From Euptelea pleiosperma (Eukaryota; Streptophyta; Magnoliopsida; Ranunculales; Eupteleaceae): a DNA stretch of 64,000 nt. Positions 1 through 11,031 of this stretch are shown in pieces. The notes beneath the pieces were generated by a model. It ran no database searches and had not been told where the DNA came from. It was given only the letters and a program-made list of their open reading frames with translations. Within the stretch, counting starts at the first letter, position 1. Each line of letters starts with the position of its first letter. Made by a program: the position numbers and the translations under genes. The stretch covers positions 25,732,154 through 25,796,153 of the forward strand of contig CM068552.1 of the NCBI GenBank assembly GCA_035048495.1, given 5' to 3'.

Positions 1-1481
1 ACCCTACAATGATATTGATGCCAGGTTCCTGACACACTTTGCCAAAGAAATTTTGTAAAGTCCATCAGTTATTTGGTAGCCCCAACAGATCCTTGAACTA
101 AAAGCAAAATAAAGCAAATCAGAAAAACCCCAAATACTTAAAATATTAAATTAATACACAACTTGAAATGTGTAGTTAAAGGCATGAAATTAGCTCAACT
201 TGAAATGTTGCAAGAACAAAGACAATAAGAAGCATGTCTCAGAAAACAAGTTATTTCGAAGTCGGGGGATTGATGTAGGAGCACTTAGATGCACTCGCAG
301 CACTGAATCAAACTTCTCAACATAAGAGGGGTCCTACAATAGGAGAAAGAAGTCGGCTGTTGGACATCTATATTCAGCCTATCTAGAGGCCCATTAATAG
401 CACTCAATAGGCCCATAGTCCAATCCACTTTCTGCCCATTTAAAGTCCACTCCAACAGTCCAACAAGCTCACTATTTAGTCATTTTAGTTTCTATTTTAG
501 CGCCCTAGTCAATTTCTTAAATTATAGTCTTGGAAGGTTAGTTTCTAATTGTAGTAGGACTAGAATTTAGAAAGTCAAATCTAAGTGTCTTATTTTCTGT
601 AGGTTTCTATTTTCTAGTTTATATTGAAGCAATATATTCAATATAACATTTAATCGCACCTTCCATTTAACATTTAACATTTACTATATGAGTATGGTAA
701 TTGCTATAACTTGCACCTTCCATAATCATGGATTGACTCCATGCACTGTATGTCAGGTAATTTGGGACCCACCATATATATTATCCACAAGAATCCATTA
801 AATGAGGCAACACTGAATTGAAATTATCCATTAACTGAATATTATTAGGTGAGTGAGTTAAGGAAAGAGTGGATACCATTGTTGCTAGTGGCTGAAGGAA
901 GCAAGGAGTCCTTGGTGTAAGAGCATTCGACTTTCTTGACCAGCCTGCAATTGCAACACTAACCATCAAAAGAAGTTTAATGGCAAATAGGGAAATTTTT
1001 ACCAAATAGAGATATTAAATGGCAAGAAGTTCAAAAAGAAATAAAATATCACCTTGTTTATAGGATATGCAACAAGATAACAAATCCGAACAATTATACG
1101 AGCAAATAGAGCCAACTATCTTCCAAAACCTAATAACTATGGTTCAAGTTTCTAAATACTTTATACAATTGAGGAGATATATCTTATAAATATAATGATG
1201 TTTAGTTAAAACTAGTGCAAATTATCAAGAAAACAGCATTCATGACTTTTACCCAGTACAAAACCCCACTCATAATATTGTTCTTACTGAGTTCAGAGGA
1301 TTAAGTTTTAAGCATGCCAACTATTACATTTCAACATGCAAAAGAGGTATTCATTGTCAACTATTACATGATCTTCTAGTTTATGTTTGTTTCAGGTAAA
1401 TTTCATGCAATCATTTCATTTCATGCAAGCATGCCAACCATTTGGGGAATATGTTGATAAGAAATAAGCTTTTTGTCATAG
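1..1481. other. No gene seen; possible retrotransposon LTR piece near 271
   Basis: Bases 261-270 are G-rich (gtcgggggat) and are followed by TGATGTAGGAGCAC, which looks like a polypurine tract followed by an LTR start. The next ~450 bases have the AT-rich look of an LTR. I found no partner LTR, primer site or coding region. The rest (730-1481) is AT-rich sequence without recognisable features. Confidence 0.2.
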
Positions 1482-1588
1482 GTCCCTGCGTCTATCAATT
1501 GTTGGCTCCTTGAACATCAAAGAGAGGGAGTGGGATTCTTATACGGTTTGTACAAGGACAACCACGAGGGTGTTCTTGGAGATAACAT
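1482..1588 (+). pseudogene. Single captured exon of a SNF2-family helicase (SWITCH2/ERCC6L2-like)
   Basis: A 107-bp segment lies between an acceptor-like TAG (ends 1481) and a donor-like GTGAGT (1589). Its open frame of 35 codons plus two bases reads VPASINCWLLEHQREGV followed by FLYGLYKDNH and GVLGDN. This is the start of a SNF2 ATPase domain, where LLEHQREGVxFLY precedes the GDDMGLGKT nucleotide-binding motif. It closely resembles plant SWITCH 2 (ERCC6-like) proteins as I remember them. The following intron is not followed by a GLGKT exon, and no other helicase exon is found, so this is an orphan exon. The usual Arg before LLEHQ is Trp here, and the usual second Asp of GDDM is Asn, which fits loss of constraint. 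Confidence 0.7.
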
Positions 1589-2299
1589 GTGAGTTTTTAT
1601 TTTTTTTTCTTACTAAACATTTTATCTTCATATATATTGCATTTTCGGTTATAATAACTTAGAGCAATTTTTTGTCATTTTTTTTTAAAATAGGCTTACA
1701 AATCAACATGATTCTAACAATCAGCACTAGTAGGAAACAAGTCAAACTCAAGAGTTGACAGACGGTGTGCTAAGCTTTTCCAAAAGCTGAATTATTGGAA
1801 ATTTTTTTTTTTTTTTTGTTTGACATCCTTTTCTTGAATTGGATTGTTGCAAACTTGCTATAACATAAGACATGTTTAGCACTATGCAACGCTATACTTA
1901 GGTGATGCTGATCTAGCATGTTATTCTATTGGTCAGTATGTTTCTTGGATTGTGAAACATAGATTTTCTTTTCAATCTGACTTCCTAGAAGGACTAGTTG
2001 CAATCAAGAAAAACCACCTCTCTATAAAGTTAAACCAAACTACCAAAGCACAACCATAAGTCATTGTGAGAGAAAACACAGGAGAATCCATGGTCGAATT
2101 AGAGACTAACCTCTATTGTGATGAACTCCAATGTCTAGATGCAATTGAAATTCTTTGAGCAGGTCCAACCATGGATCCAATGAAGCATCATATTTATGAC
2201 TGAGTCAAGAAGAAAGAAAAATCTCCTGCCACTAGACTCAAGAGGCTGGAGGGTCCGGTCTTCAGAGAATGCATTGGCCCTCACAAGAAGCGAGTGACA

Positions 2300-2346
2300 A
2301 ATCCTAGCTCCGTCGCCGAGAACCAACGCTCATTTTTTTGGTAGTG
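2300..2346 (+). mobile_element. Second CACTA-like terminus
   Basis: Read on the minus strand the sequence starts CACTACCAAAAAAATGAGCG and is followed by GTTGGTTCTCGGCGACGG. The first 15 bases match the terminus at 7031, and the CGGCGACGG block is typical of CACTA ends. It has the same orientation as the 7031 terminus, so the two cannot be the pair of ends of one element. They may belong to two nested or adjacent elements. Confidence 0.4.
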
Positions 2347-3720
2347 ACAGGGATGCTTGGAGTCTTCTACTTTGGCAAAAAGCATTGTGAACACGAACAT
2401 CTTGGCTCCCTTCACTCACTAGATGTTCTAGGATCTGTGTGAGCAGTCGCAGGCAATTCCTACAATTATTAAATTTTAGCAATTATGCCCAGAATATGAG
2501 CAGGTATACCGGCTGAAAACATAAAACATACACAATCAATAATTTTCCAAGTGCATCTAAGGAATGCATTTACTTAGATGCAGATCAAGAAAGAAGACAA
2601 TGGTTGCATCTACATATGATGTGCATTCATTAATCAATGTGAGCGCAGATCCACATCGCTATGAAGAAACTACCTTTTCTTGCATTCATCAACTGGAAGG
2701 AGAGAACGGACAGAAAGAATAAGGCCTTAAATGAAATCTTCAGCGCATTCACCAAATAGTAGTTCCCCACCACTAAAGGTGCATTTCCCAAATTAACCCA
2801 TAATGTATGAGGAAAAAACTAGGAAGCAGTACTTCTAGCAATGACATCATCAGAAGTAATGACATCATCAAAACATTCGTTGTGTAAGTCTTTGATTATG
2901 TACTGATGCTGATTAAATAAGGAAAATTAAAATTACACCATGAAATAAGGAGGCTAAGAAATATGCAATGTATTACCATGAATATTACTTTCTGGGCATA
3001 ACTGCCATAACATACGCATAACATGGATCTATTATATTGCACAAACAGCCTTAACATACACATAATTTTATTTTGTTCTATAGATTATGTTGTTTCTTTT
3101 GTCTCCCCATAATGTTATGCATTATAAACATCCGATATCAATGTCTCAATCTGCAAAGGAATCTTGAATATATGACCTCATCACGTAGAAGAATTAATAT
3201 TGCAAGGGACAACAAAAATGAAGCATGTTGAAGTTACACTTCCAATGGATTCGCCCATACACTTCCCATTTCTGGTCCATCCATTAAAGCTAATACACAT
3301 ATCCCTAAATATAAGTAGGAAAAGTATTATAAAATTGACATTTAAGTTGATAGTGTTTTCTAAAGTGACATTTAAGCAAATAAATATTAGAGGGACTTTA
3401 CATAGATACATGATATCCACCATTACTTAGAGAGGGAGAACCAATTGGACATATATATGTAAAAATCTCTGTACTCCTGAAAGCAATTACAAAAGATCTA
3501 CTTTACACAAACAAAAAAGCTCTTCAACCATCATGTTCAACTACTCAACTGAGAAGACCTACATCGTCAACAAAAATGATCAGCACTAATGGCAACTCTG
3601 CACTGTTATATACCAAACTTGGGTAGTTATGAGATAAAATCAACTCTTTATCTCTAAAATCTACAACTTCACAAAGAAATGATTCCAAACTATTTCAAAG
3701 CCCAGGAGTTGCCAACTGCA

Positions 3721-3850
3721 CACTAGTCCCTTGTAGCTAATTAATGGAAGCAGTAATCAAAACTAAGAGCTAGGCCCACTTGCTCACTAGTCCCTTGAAG
3801 CTAATTAATTAGAGCAGTACTCAAAACCAAGAGTTGAGCTTTGAAGCCTT
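3721..3850 (+). repeat. 64-bp tandem duplication
   Basis: CACTAGTCCCTTG followed by AGCTAATTAAT appears at 3721 and again at 3785. The following bases (agcagtaatcaaaac and agcagtactcaaaac) also match. This gives a period of about 64 bp in two diverged copies. No function is apparent. Confidence 0.6.
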
Positions 3851-4127
3851 AGTTCGTCTGGATGATAGAGCATCCAGGGAAAAATAAAACTAGGCTCCTA
3901 CTATTGAATGGGTGTGCTCCAAAATTTTAGAAACTTCAGAGAGTAAAGTTGCAACCGAAGAAAAAAGGCAATTTGAACCGGTTTCAACTTCAGTAACAGG
4001 CTTTGTTCTGGTCTTTAGTAAGCAGAGAATTAAGGGAAGTAATTGTTTTAATGTTTCTAAGTCATTACAATTAGTTCCAACTTCAAAAGGGTAAGTCTGT
4101 AAGAGAAGTAATTTAGTTAGAAGCTAT

Positions 4128-4475
4128 GTAACAAGGACACGGGCAGGTGCGTCGGTGTCAACACGGATACGGAGTGTTATACATGTTGAACCCCCCAAAC
4201 CCAATACGTCGAAACGTCCATACACTTCATTTTTTATGCTGAAAGATATATCTTTTAAATACTTTAGTCCATATTAACTATGCAATAAATAAAATTGTAT
4301 TCAAATTAAGTTGACATACATCAAAATCACATAAACCTCATACAAAATGGTTGAAAATAAATTTTTTGAGTAAATTAAGATTTGTTTGAAAAGGTATGTT
4401 GGCATGTGTCTGATACATGAATATGGTAATGTGTCTGACACGACAAATTTTTAGAAAATGGAGTATCCTTGTTAC
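4128..4475. mobile_element. Candidate MITE with short terminal inverted repeats
   Basis: The left edge reads GTAACAAGGACAC and the right edge GTATCCTTGTTAC, giving an inverted repeat of about 9-12 bp. The interior is AT-rich with repeated TGTC/GACA motifs. No clear target duplication is visible, so the superfamily stays open. It sits directly downstream (minus sense) of the last HPR1-like exon. Confidence 0.35.
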
Positions 4476-4492
4476 AGGTAAGAAGAGATTAC

Positions 4493-5640
4493 AATCATTC
4501 TAGAATAAGCAGATCCAATACGATCGGCTCCAATCACTCCCACAGTCTGTCCCTTGAGCAATTTCCCTACAAACCTATCAGAAACATGGTACCAAATTAT
4601 TATTCATTCTAAAATAGAGATCAGCCTATCTATCTTTGATAGTAATATAACAAGTAACGCATTAGAAAAGGAGATGGGGGTTGTCATACAGTTGAGGAAG
4701 CCACCCTTCATATAAATCAGCCCTCATGAACTCATATGCTTCAACTATTCTTCTATCAGCTACTAATGAAAGTGAAGCTGCTAATTTTACTGTTGTCTTT
4801 GTAAGTACACCCTACTAAACAAACAGAGGATATCTCAAGTTCAGATTATTTTTTAGTGTCAATAGACTCAAGACTAATACTTTCGGAAATATTACTAAAA
4901 AACCAATTTAGTAAATATTGATTTTTGACTTATGTTCAAGGAGCTAATGAATTATTGAACTTAGAAATCAAATGGCACACCGAGTAAATCTAAGTCTGAT
5001 TGTAGATAGCGGTGGCATTAAGTCAGGTCTATCATGGGTTGGGATCAACTCCAACCAAACCTGAGTCCGACTGAAAATGGTGAAAGACCTAGTCCGTTGG
5101 GTCATGTTAGCATGGATTAGGGTCAATCCCATCAAGACGAAATTTGGACTAAACCAACTTGAGGCGAATTGGGTTCTACTGGGTCAACCTGAATCCAATG
5201 CTAGTTCAGCTACATCAGTTCACCGAGTTATCCCTGCCCATGGCTACACCTAATTACATTGTTTTTTACCCCACCATTAACCACATTCCTGACTTCTTGT
5301 TTATTCCAAGAAGTGGCCCAATGATTGAATTGTTCTAATTTAGCATAACACAATGAAATGTATTTAAAAGCCAACAAGCTTCTAAATGTATGTACATGGT
5401 CACAACTGAATGATCCAATCCTTTGCTTTGATCACAATCAATCACAAAGATGTGGAGCAAGGGTGATCGCCTGATCACCATCTAATCAGGCCAATAGGAA
5501 TATATAAAAATAAAAGCTTGTCTAGTTTTATAGAAGGGAACTTACAGGAGTGTTTCCAACAGCAACTCCATGCTTAGTGGTAGTGTGGATATTGAAGCGA
5601 ACCACTGCTCGGTTGCTCTAAATATTGTAGGTTTCTTTGT
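4493..5640 (-). pseudogene. HPR1-like: Hydroxypyruvate reductase (HPR1) gene fragment, three exons
   Basis: Peroxisomal NADH-dependent hydroxypyruvate reductase (glycerate dehydrogenase) works in photorespiration. Read on the minus strand, three collinear pieces match the middle of that enzyme. Exon a (about 5640-5546) is badly degraded but ends HGVAVGNTP before a GTAAG donor. Exon b (4811-4690, 122 bp) reads GVLTKTTVKLAASLSL, then RRIVEAYEFM and LYEGWLP. Exon c (4574-4493) reads FVGKLLKGQTVGVIGA, then RIGSAYSRM, which is the start of the Rossmann fold. The fingerprint GAGRIG is GADRIG here, with the second Gly lost. Phases agree across the exon b/c junction, and introns of about 734 and 115 bp retain GT and AG. 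The N-terminal exons, the rest of the NAD domain and the catalytic residues are missing, so this is a non-functional fragment. Confidence 0.8.
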
Positions 5641-6930
5641 TCTTCGGTCATATGGGTAATGTTCTGCGAAAGAGAACAATTTGGTGGAGAATTTAAAAAG
5701 ACAACATCCAAACCTTGTACTTCTAAAATTAAAAAAGAACATCGATTGCATGATTTCCTAATCAATTCTATAAGGAAAGAATCCAATTACTATATGGTTC
5801 TTCCATAATAATCAACAACTGTTCATCCAAGTATTTCACAACAACAACATTACTGTCTCCAAGGACATCTAACCCACCAAACTATCCAGCTTCTTTAGTA
5901 AACTTTCCACCGTCATCTACTGGGGAAGTACAGGCAGTCCATGAACAGCCACTCAAACTAGCCATCCATACTAAAACATGAACCAAATTCAAATATCCAA
6001 CAAGTAGAAGAAACTTTCAGAAACACCAACCACTCAAACTAGCTAGTCATCCATTCGAAAACATGAACCAAGTTCACAAATCTGAAAAGTGGATAAAAAT
6101 CAGGGGATGTGTAATAATAATCCATTTTCTTTCTTTCTTTTGTCCACTTTTCACTTCTGAAATAATTAAAATTTAACTGAACTCTTGGGATTCTTAAAAA
6201 AGTCTTCTTCACCTTCCTTAGCACTACTTGTTGGTGGATTTACTCCACTACAGCTTTCTCCCAATCCTCCTTTTTGTAAAAGAACAGATAGAGGATAAAT
6301 ATGTCACAACAGGGGAAACCCTAAATCTTACAAGATCAAACCCACTTTTTAAAACCAAAAGAAAAGCAAAACCCAGAAAGGAAAAGACGAATAAAGAATC
6401 ATAGGAGGTAAATAAAGATTTCTAGAAGATCAAGGAATGAAATAAAATAAAAAAGAAGTTACCTTCTTCTTGGAAGCTTTTCTTTTAGAGGGCTTCGTCA
6501 TTGAATCTGATTTGGTGGGTAAGAATGAAAGAGGGCTTGATGGACTAGAGGCTTCGACCTTGTAAACGGGTCTCTTTCCATTGCAGGAAGCAGGATGTAG
6601 GGCAGAGGAGGAGGAGACCGATGGGAGGAGATGGGTTCACATTGATCACAAATCGCCTTCTTTTGGCTCCCCAAGAGAATAAAAATGAGGACGACGGGAA
6701 ATCGAAGAGGGAGTGGCGGAGAGAGCAATGGAGGCAAGGGAAGACGATAACGATGGTGAAGTCGTGCACGATGGCAATAACAGGCTGGCCATGGGATGCG
6801 TCTCAGCCGAGAGTGACGAAGGGGGAATGGGAATAGGAATGGGAAATATGAGCGCGAAAGTAAATTAGGTAAGTCTCGCACCTTTTATTTCTTTTTTTCA
6901 TTTTTTTAAGAAATCCCCGACAGCTTTTTG
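5641..6930. other. No confirmed gene; possible orphan first exon on the minus strand
   Basis: On the minus strand an ATG at 6501 opens MTKPSKRKASKKK, followed at once by a GTAACT donor-like site. This could be a captured first exon, but no continuation is recognisable. The ATG overlaps the stop codon (ATGA) of an upstream low-complexity frame of 127 codons (6881-6498) that is rich in Pro, Leu and Arg and looks non-coding. The rest shows nothing I can identify. Confidence 0.2.
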
Positions 6931-7031
6931 AATCTTCCTCGGTGGTTTTAAACCGTCCAAATGAAGCAGCGGTTTACAACTACTGGGGAAATAAAATTGG
7001 TCTATTGGCGAAAACCATTTTTTTGGTAGTG
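6930..7031 (+). mobile_element. CACTA-type terminus interrupting retrotransposon gag
   Basis: Bases 7009-7031 read on the minus strand CACTACCAAAAAAATGGTTT and continue TCG. The sequence inside it carries GGTTTTAAACCGTCC and CGGTTTACAAC, resembling CACTA subterminal repeats. The next base begins the gag codons of Athila copy A. A 3-bp target duplication would be TAC (7032-7034), but the left side is not in view. Confidence 0.6.
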
Positions 7032-7148
7032 TACAAGGGACTTACTGATGAGTCCCGAACCATGGTAGAGTCAATGTGTCAGGGAAAGTTCATGCACAAG
7101 ACTCCAACTGAAGCATACAAGTTTTTAGGAGAGTTAAGGGAAAACTCT
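7032..7148 (+). pseudogene. Athila copy A: gag fragment, first part
   Basis: About 39 codons (YKGLTDESRTMVESMCQGKF onward, to GELRENS) match the second half of the retrotransposon gag domain, where plant Athila/Tat proteins have FYNGL...R...D...GG...KTPxEAYxLLxEM. The same segment occurs in copy B at 22236-22352. It is cut on the left by the CACTA-type terminus and on the right by a reverse-oriented solo LTR. The reading continues at 9774 after the LTR. The element's 5' LTR, primer site and gag N-terminus are not in the window. Confidence 0.85.
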
Positions 7149-9773
7149 TGAAACTAGGTTTTTTTTCCGGTCGTTGGACGGAATCCCTTGGTTTCAACAA
7201 TTTTTGTAATTAATCCGGTTCTTTTTCTCTGCAAAAATTAAGAATTCTAGCACAGTGGAAAGTCGGAATCGAATCCGCACTCGAGATTAGTTCACGTAAA
7301 TCAAGGACATAAAATGATGGCTTTTTCTCAGAAATTGCTAAAAATAAAAGGATGGAAGGGTGAGAATGGTGATAGATGCACGATTTTAAAACTTGCTATT
7401 GATGAATCTAGAGAGAGAATTTTCCACATGCAATAATAAATAAATAAAAAAACACAACTACCAAGAATAAATAATAAAAAAAAGAACAACTAGTATTAAA
7501 AAGAAATTCTCTTATTGATAAAAAGGTTACAATGCTTGAGTAGAAATTAAAAAAAACAAAAATTAAGAACTATTTTCTAAAATCATTTAAAATCTAACTA
7601 ACAAATGATATTTCTAGAGTGAGAAAGAGCGAATTAGAGAGAGGAACCTCACTATGGAGACTTACCAGAGATGATTTGCAGATGTGCTAGCCGTTCAAGA
7701 AAGGGCAAGCAAAGGTGTTTGGGCACCTTAGTTGGAGTTGCAGGTGTCGATGAACAGTTGTGCACCTTGATGGATGAGATATCGTGATGAACATGGACTG
7801 CAAAGAGAAAGGTAAACCAGATCCGTTCAACGTCTCCAATGGTAGTGAAGCGATGTGGACTGGTGCATCGATTACTTGTAGGTGTGTTTCACGGTGGGGA
7901 GTGGAATGAGATGAAAGAAAACCGATATGGCAGTGGGACGCAAGTGAGAAGTCCAACAACCTGCAATCGTTTGAGGGGCTGCAGTGTCGCTAGACCTTTG
8001 TGTGGTGCGCAGGCGAGTTGCTGGAAGCACTTGGAACGGCTTGAAGGTGGAGAGGATGGACGGCTGGTGGATGCAACAACGAAGCATGCAACATGGAGGA
8101 TGCAGCAGGCGGTGATGATAGATGGTGGTGGTGGAGGGTTGAAAGCTGGTGGCTGGCGACTTCTTCCTCTTCCAAGATGTGGTAGCAGCTAGGGGCGATG
8201 TGGAGCAGCAGGTTAGGACGTCCCCTCCTCCTTCTTCTTTCCTTTTTCTTCCTCTTTCTTTCTCCCTCTTTTGTTTTTATTCCCACAGCTTGGGCTTGGA
8301 AGAAGACAGTGAAAAGGAGGAAGAGAGGGTGACGGCTAGGGTTTTTTAGAAGAGGAAAGAGAAGTGGAGGCACAAGTAGAAAACGTGGTGGGGTGGATGT
8401 TAGACGGCTCGGCTCTTGTTTTTTTTTTTTTTTTGAATAAGGAATGGGAGAGAAAGAAAAAGTGGAAACGTGGATCCCATATAAGGGAACCGTGGGTTTC
8501 TAAAAAGAATTTTTTTTTTTTTTTTTTTCTTAAAATCTTCTCCCCCTCTTTCCAAAAATGTGGTAGACTAAAATAGGAACCGTGGATTCCTGCGGTTTCT
8601 ATCATTTGAAAACCATTTTGCCCCTTTTGAAAAATTCCCTATTCCACTTTCTTTAATGCCACCTCATTCTATTTTTAGGAGGAGATTCTCTTTCGGACAA
8701 TCACGGCCATTGGTTAGAAAATATTTCATACCAAAAAATTAGCATTTTCAAGAAGATACTATTTGCAAATCTTTTCAAATTTTTTTTTTTTTTTTTTTTT
8801 AAATATGAAGAAGCTTTCCATTCTTGTAAAGAGAAATCTCTTTTAACATGGACCCTCAGATGAGATAGGATAGATGATCAAGGTTTTCAAACTTTTGGGA
8901 AGGTTCCCCTTTTGGGTAAGTTTGAGGGATACTTTCTAATAGAGGATGTGGGGTCCACCCCATGACTAGGCCGTGGGTCATTGCTAATGGGCCCATCTCT
9001 AGTTTGTTCATGGCCCGTATGATTGGATATGGAATGATGAGGGCCACTGGATTCCAAGATCACCGATGGGTGATTGGAGGAAAGATCTAGAGATATGATG
9101 ATGATTGGACGGTAGAATGGATGATGATGGTCGGACGTATCATCGGACGGTGGAGATCAGCCAAGTTAGGCTGTCGGATCGAGTGATTTTGGGAGGAGAT
9201 AGGATCGAGTGGTTGATATTGAGAGTAGAGAGAGAATGAAGATTTAGAGAGAGGAGAGAGAAATTATTACAAAATAAAGAGAAAAAAAAATGCTAGCAGA
9301 GGGTCTTGAACCTTGATATTTGACTTGGTCTTCTGCATGCTTTACCAACTGAGCAAGCACTCGCTTTGTGTTGATCTATAAGCTTTAATTTCATTAGTCT
9401 CTTCTTTGAGGGCTTGTTTCTCTTTCTCTCTGGCTCTTCCCGTCTTTGGCCTATATCTTTTCATCCTCAGCCTGTTGGCTCTTGAACTTTGATCCTAGGT
9501 TCTGGAAGTTGGTTGTGGGCCCGCATTCCATCAAAATTGCCCGATTAGTGCTCCCGCGATAGAAAAATCGTATAATGAGAATGACTTCACATGTGTGTCA
9601 AATAAATGCGTATGAATGCATATGAATATACCATTTTAACCAGAAAAGTGTGTTCTACGGAATGAAAGAAACTCTGATGTAAAAATGTTGATAAAAAATG
9701 CAGTTTTACGTAGAAGAATGTGACAACGCTAGAAGGATAATTGCTTAAAATAAGCACTTTTGAGCGAATATCA
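7149..9773 (-). mobile_element. Solo Athila LTR (2.6 kb) inserted in gag of copy A
   Basis: Read on the minus strand it begins TGATATTCGCTCAAAAGTGC and ends CCTAGTTTCA, the same termini as the other Athila LTRs here. It is flanked by a perfect 5-bp target duplication, ACTCT (7144-7148 and 9774-9778), and splits the gag codons exactly. No internal domain remains, so it is a product of LTR-LTR recombination. Its sequence groups with the 3' LTR of copy A (both carry a gatggaatgcgggccc block), not with copy B. Short open frames inside it are not genes. Confidence 0.95.
9302..9372 (-). other. tRNA-like segment inside the solo LTR
   Basis: On the minus strand the LTR contains TTGCTCAGTTGGTAAAGCA, close to a tRNA D-arm and pol III A box, and about 40 bases later GGTTCAAGACC, a perfect B-box consensus, then a T-rich run. 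The anticodon arm does not fold convincingly, so it is tRNA-like and not a tRNA gene. Confidence 0.55.
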
Positions 9774-10930
9774 ACTCTCAACATTGGACAACTGACTTCG
9801 AGTTCAGTCGCACTACTCCGGTCCAAAGGACCACCAAGGGACATGAAGCTACAGTAGACACTGAGCTGAGATCCCTCATTCAGGAGCTGACTAAGTCCAT
9901 CTCTGCCTTGACTGTCTCTGTCCAGAAACCTGCTCGTCAATCGTCCTAAGTCATGAATGTGGGTCACGAAAACCCTATGGATTCTTGCAATCTCTATATG
10001 CAGCCCTACCACACAACTGAACATTATCCTCTCAATGACAGATGTGCCCCTCCCATACAAGAAGAAGTATGTGCTTTCAGCACGTTCAAACCACCCACCC
10101 AGAACTATAATAGTCCATCCTATCATCCTGACATGAGGAACCACCCCAACTTCTCCTGGAGGCAATAGCCTGCTGAACAGCAGTGCCAACCTCAGGGCAC
10201 TTATCCTCTTGGGTTTAATCAACCCAACAGGCAATACAATCACGGTCAGTACCAGCAGAGTCCATACCAATCCAATCCGAACTAACAATTTTAGTAGGGT
10301 CAGTATTCTGGCCAATAGAGTACCTTTCAGAGTCAACAAAGAGTCCTCAGAACTTTCAGACTCAACAGCTTGTCCCAGCTCCTTCTCCATCCTACACTTA
10401 TAGTGCCCCTCTAAGCTCTAATAGAGAATTGGTGCCTCAGCTTCCCCTAACTGCACCTCAACTTCTTGTCCCTATACCTGGAATAGAGAACCTTCTTGCC
10501 CAATTCATCACTTAGCAATAGCAATCCATGTAATGCCTCGAGCAACGCTTAGGCAACCTAGAAGCTGAGAAAGCTAAGGGCATCTTCCTTAGCTAACCCA
10601 TTGCCAACCCTAAAGGGAATGCAAAGGGGGCAGTGTATGAGATAGGTTCCCAATCCCAGAGCCAGAATGAAAATTATCAGGGTGAGGCGCAAGCTGTCAC
10701 CACCCTACGATCAGGCAGAACTGTGGACATGGGAGTCCAACCACCTTCGGTGCCGTCTCAAGCACCCCTCACTAGCACAGAGGAACCCAATTCCAAATCT
10801 ACCCCTGCTACTTCTACCTCTACACCCAAATCAGATATCCCTGTGCAGATATCTTAGGCTAAAGTCAAGCCAATCTGTCGACTAAAGCCTCCCTTTTCAG
10901 ACAGACTTTTCCAAAATAAGCTGGATCAGC
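9774..10930 (+). pseudogene. Athila copy A: gag C-terminal part, decayed
   Basis: This continues the gag codons interrupted at 7148. It carries a worn zinc-knuckle region in which two Cys positions have become Tyr (SCNLYMQPYHTTEHYPLN), a Gln/Pro-rich linker (HPNFSWRQ), and the segment EIGSQSQSQNENYQGEAQAV followed by TTLRSGRTVDMG that leads into the protease. Several in-frame stops and frameshifts break it. The parallel region in copy B is 22353-23534. Confidence 0.85.
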
Positions 10931-11031
10931 AATTTTCAGAAATCTTAGACGTCTTTAAAGACGTCCAGATCAATATCCCTTTCCTTTCTACTATAAAGCA
11001 AATCCTCTCCTATGCCAAATTCCTCAAGGAC

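Larger units (their letters stand above)
1589..4127. other. Gene-poor stretch with short repeats
   Basis: No coding region can be supported. Small open frames here (for example minus strand 2135-2326) show no family I recognise. It includes a second CACTA-like terminus at 2346 and a 64-bp tandem duplication near 3720. Confidence 0.4.
1..7031. mobile_element. Candidate CACTA-type element (right part) carrying host gene fragments
   Basis: The stretch has no intact gene and no recognisable transposase. It ends at 7031 in a terminus that reads on the minus strand CACTACCAAAAAAATGG, typical of CACTA (En/Spm) inverted repeats. The bases just before it are rich in short inverted motifs around GGTTTTAAACC, as in CACTA subterminal regions. 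Position 7032 resumes inside a retrotransposon gag codon, so the terminus marks an insertion point. Inside lie a helicase exon (+) and three HPR1 exons (-), as expected of a gene-capturing Pack-CACTA. I see no matching left terminus, so it must lie before base 1 or be lost. The alternative is an ordinary degraded intergenic region with only a short CACTA remnant at its right edge. Confidence 0.4.

Noticed and set aside
1729..2346. CACTAGTAGGAAAC at 1729 as the left end paired with the CACTA-like terminus at 2346
   Set aside because: The first bases do not match the inverted 2346 end beyond CACTA, and the 3-bp flanks (CAG and ACA) differ.
6498..6881. 127-codon minus-strand frame as a gene
   Set aside because: Low-complexity Pro/Leu/Arg/His composition from pyrimidine-rich DNA, no family resemblance, no splice support.
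7687..8605. Several 60-127-codon frames on both strands
   Set aside because: They lie inside a solo LTR with clear ends and TSD and have overlapping frames of low complexity.
9302..9372. A genuine tRNA gene
   Set aside because: D-arm and T-arm resemble tRNA but the anticodon and acceptor stems do not pair; it is repeated in LTRs.
9587..10390. 267-codon minus-strand frame
   Set aside because: It crosses the border of the solo LTR and runs antisense to gag; it is a shadow of the gag codon pattern.
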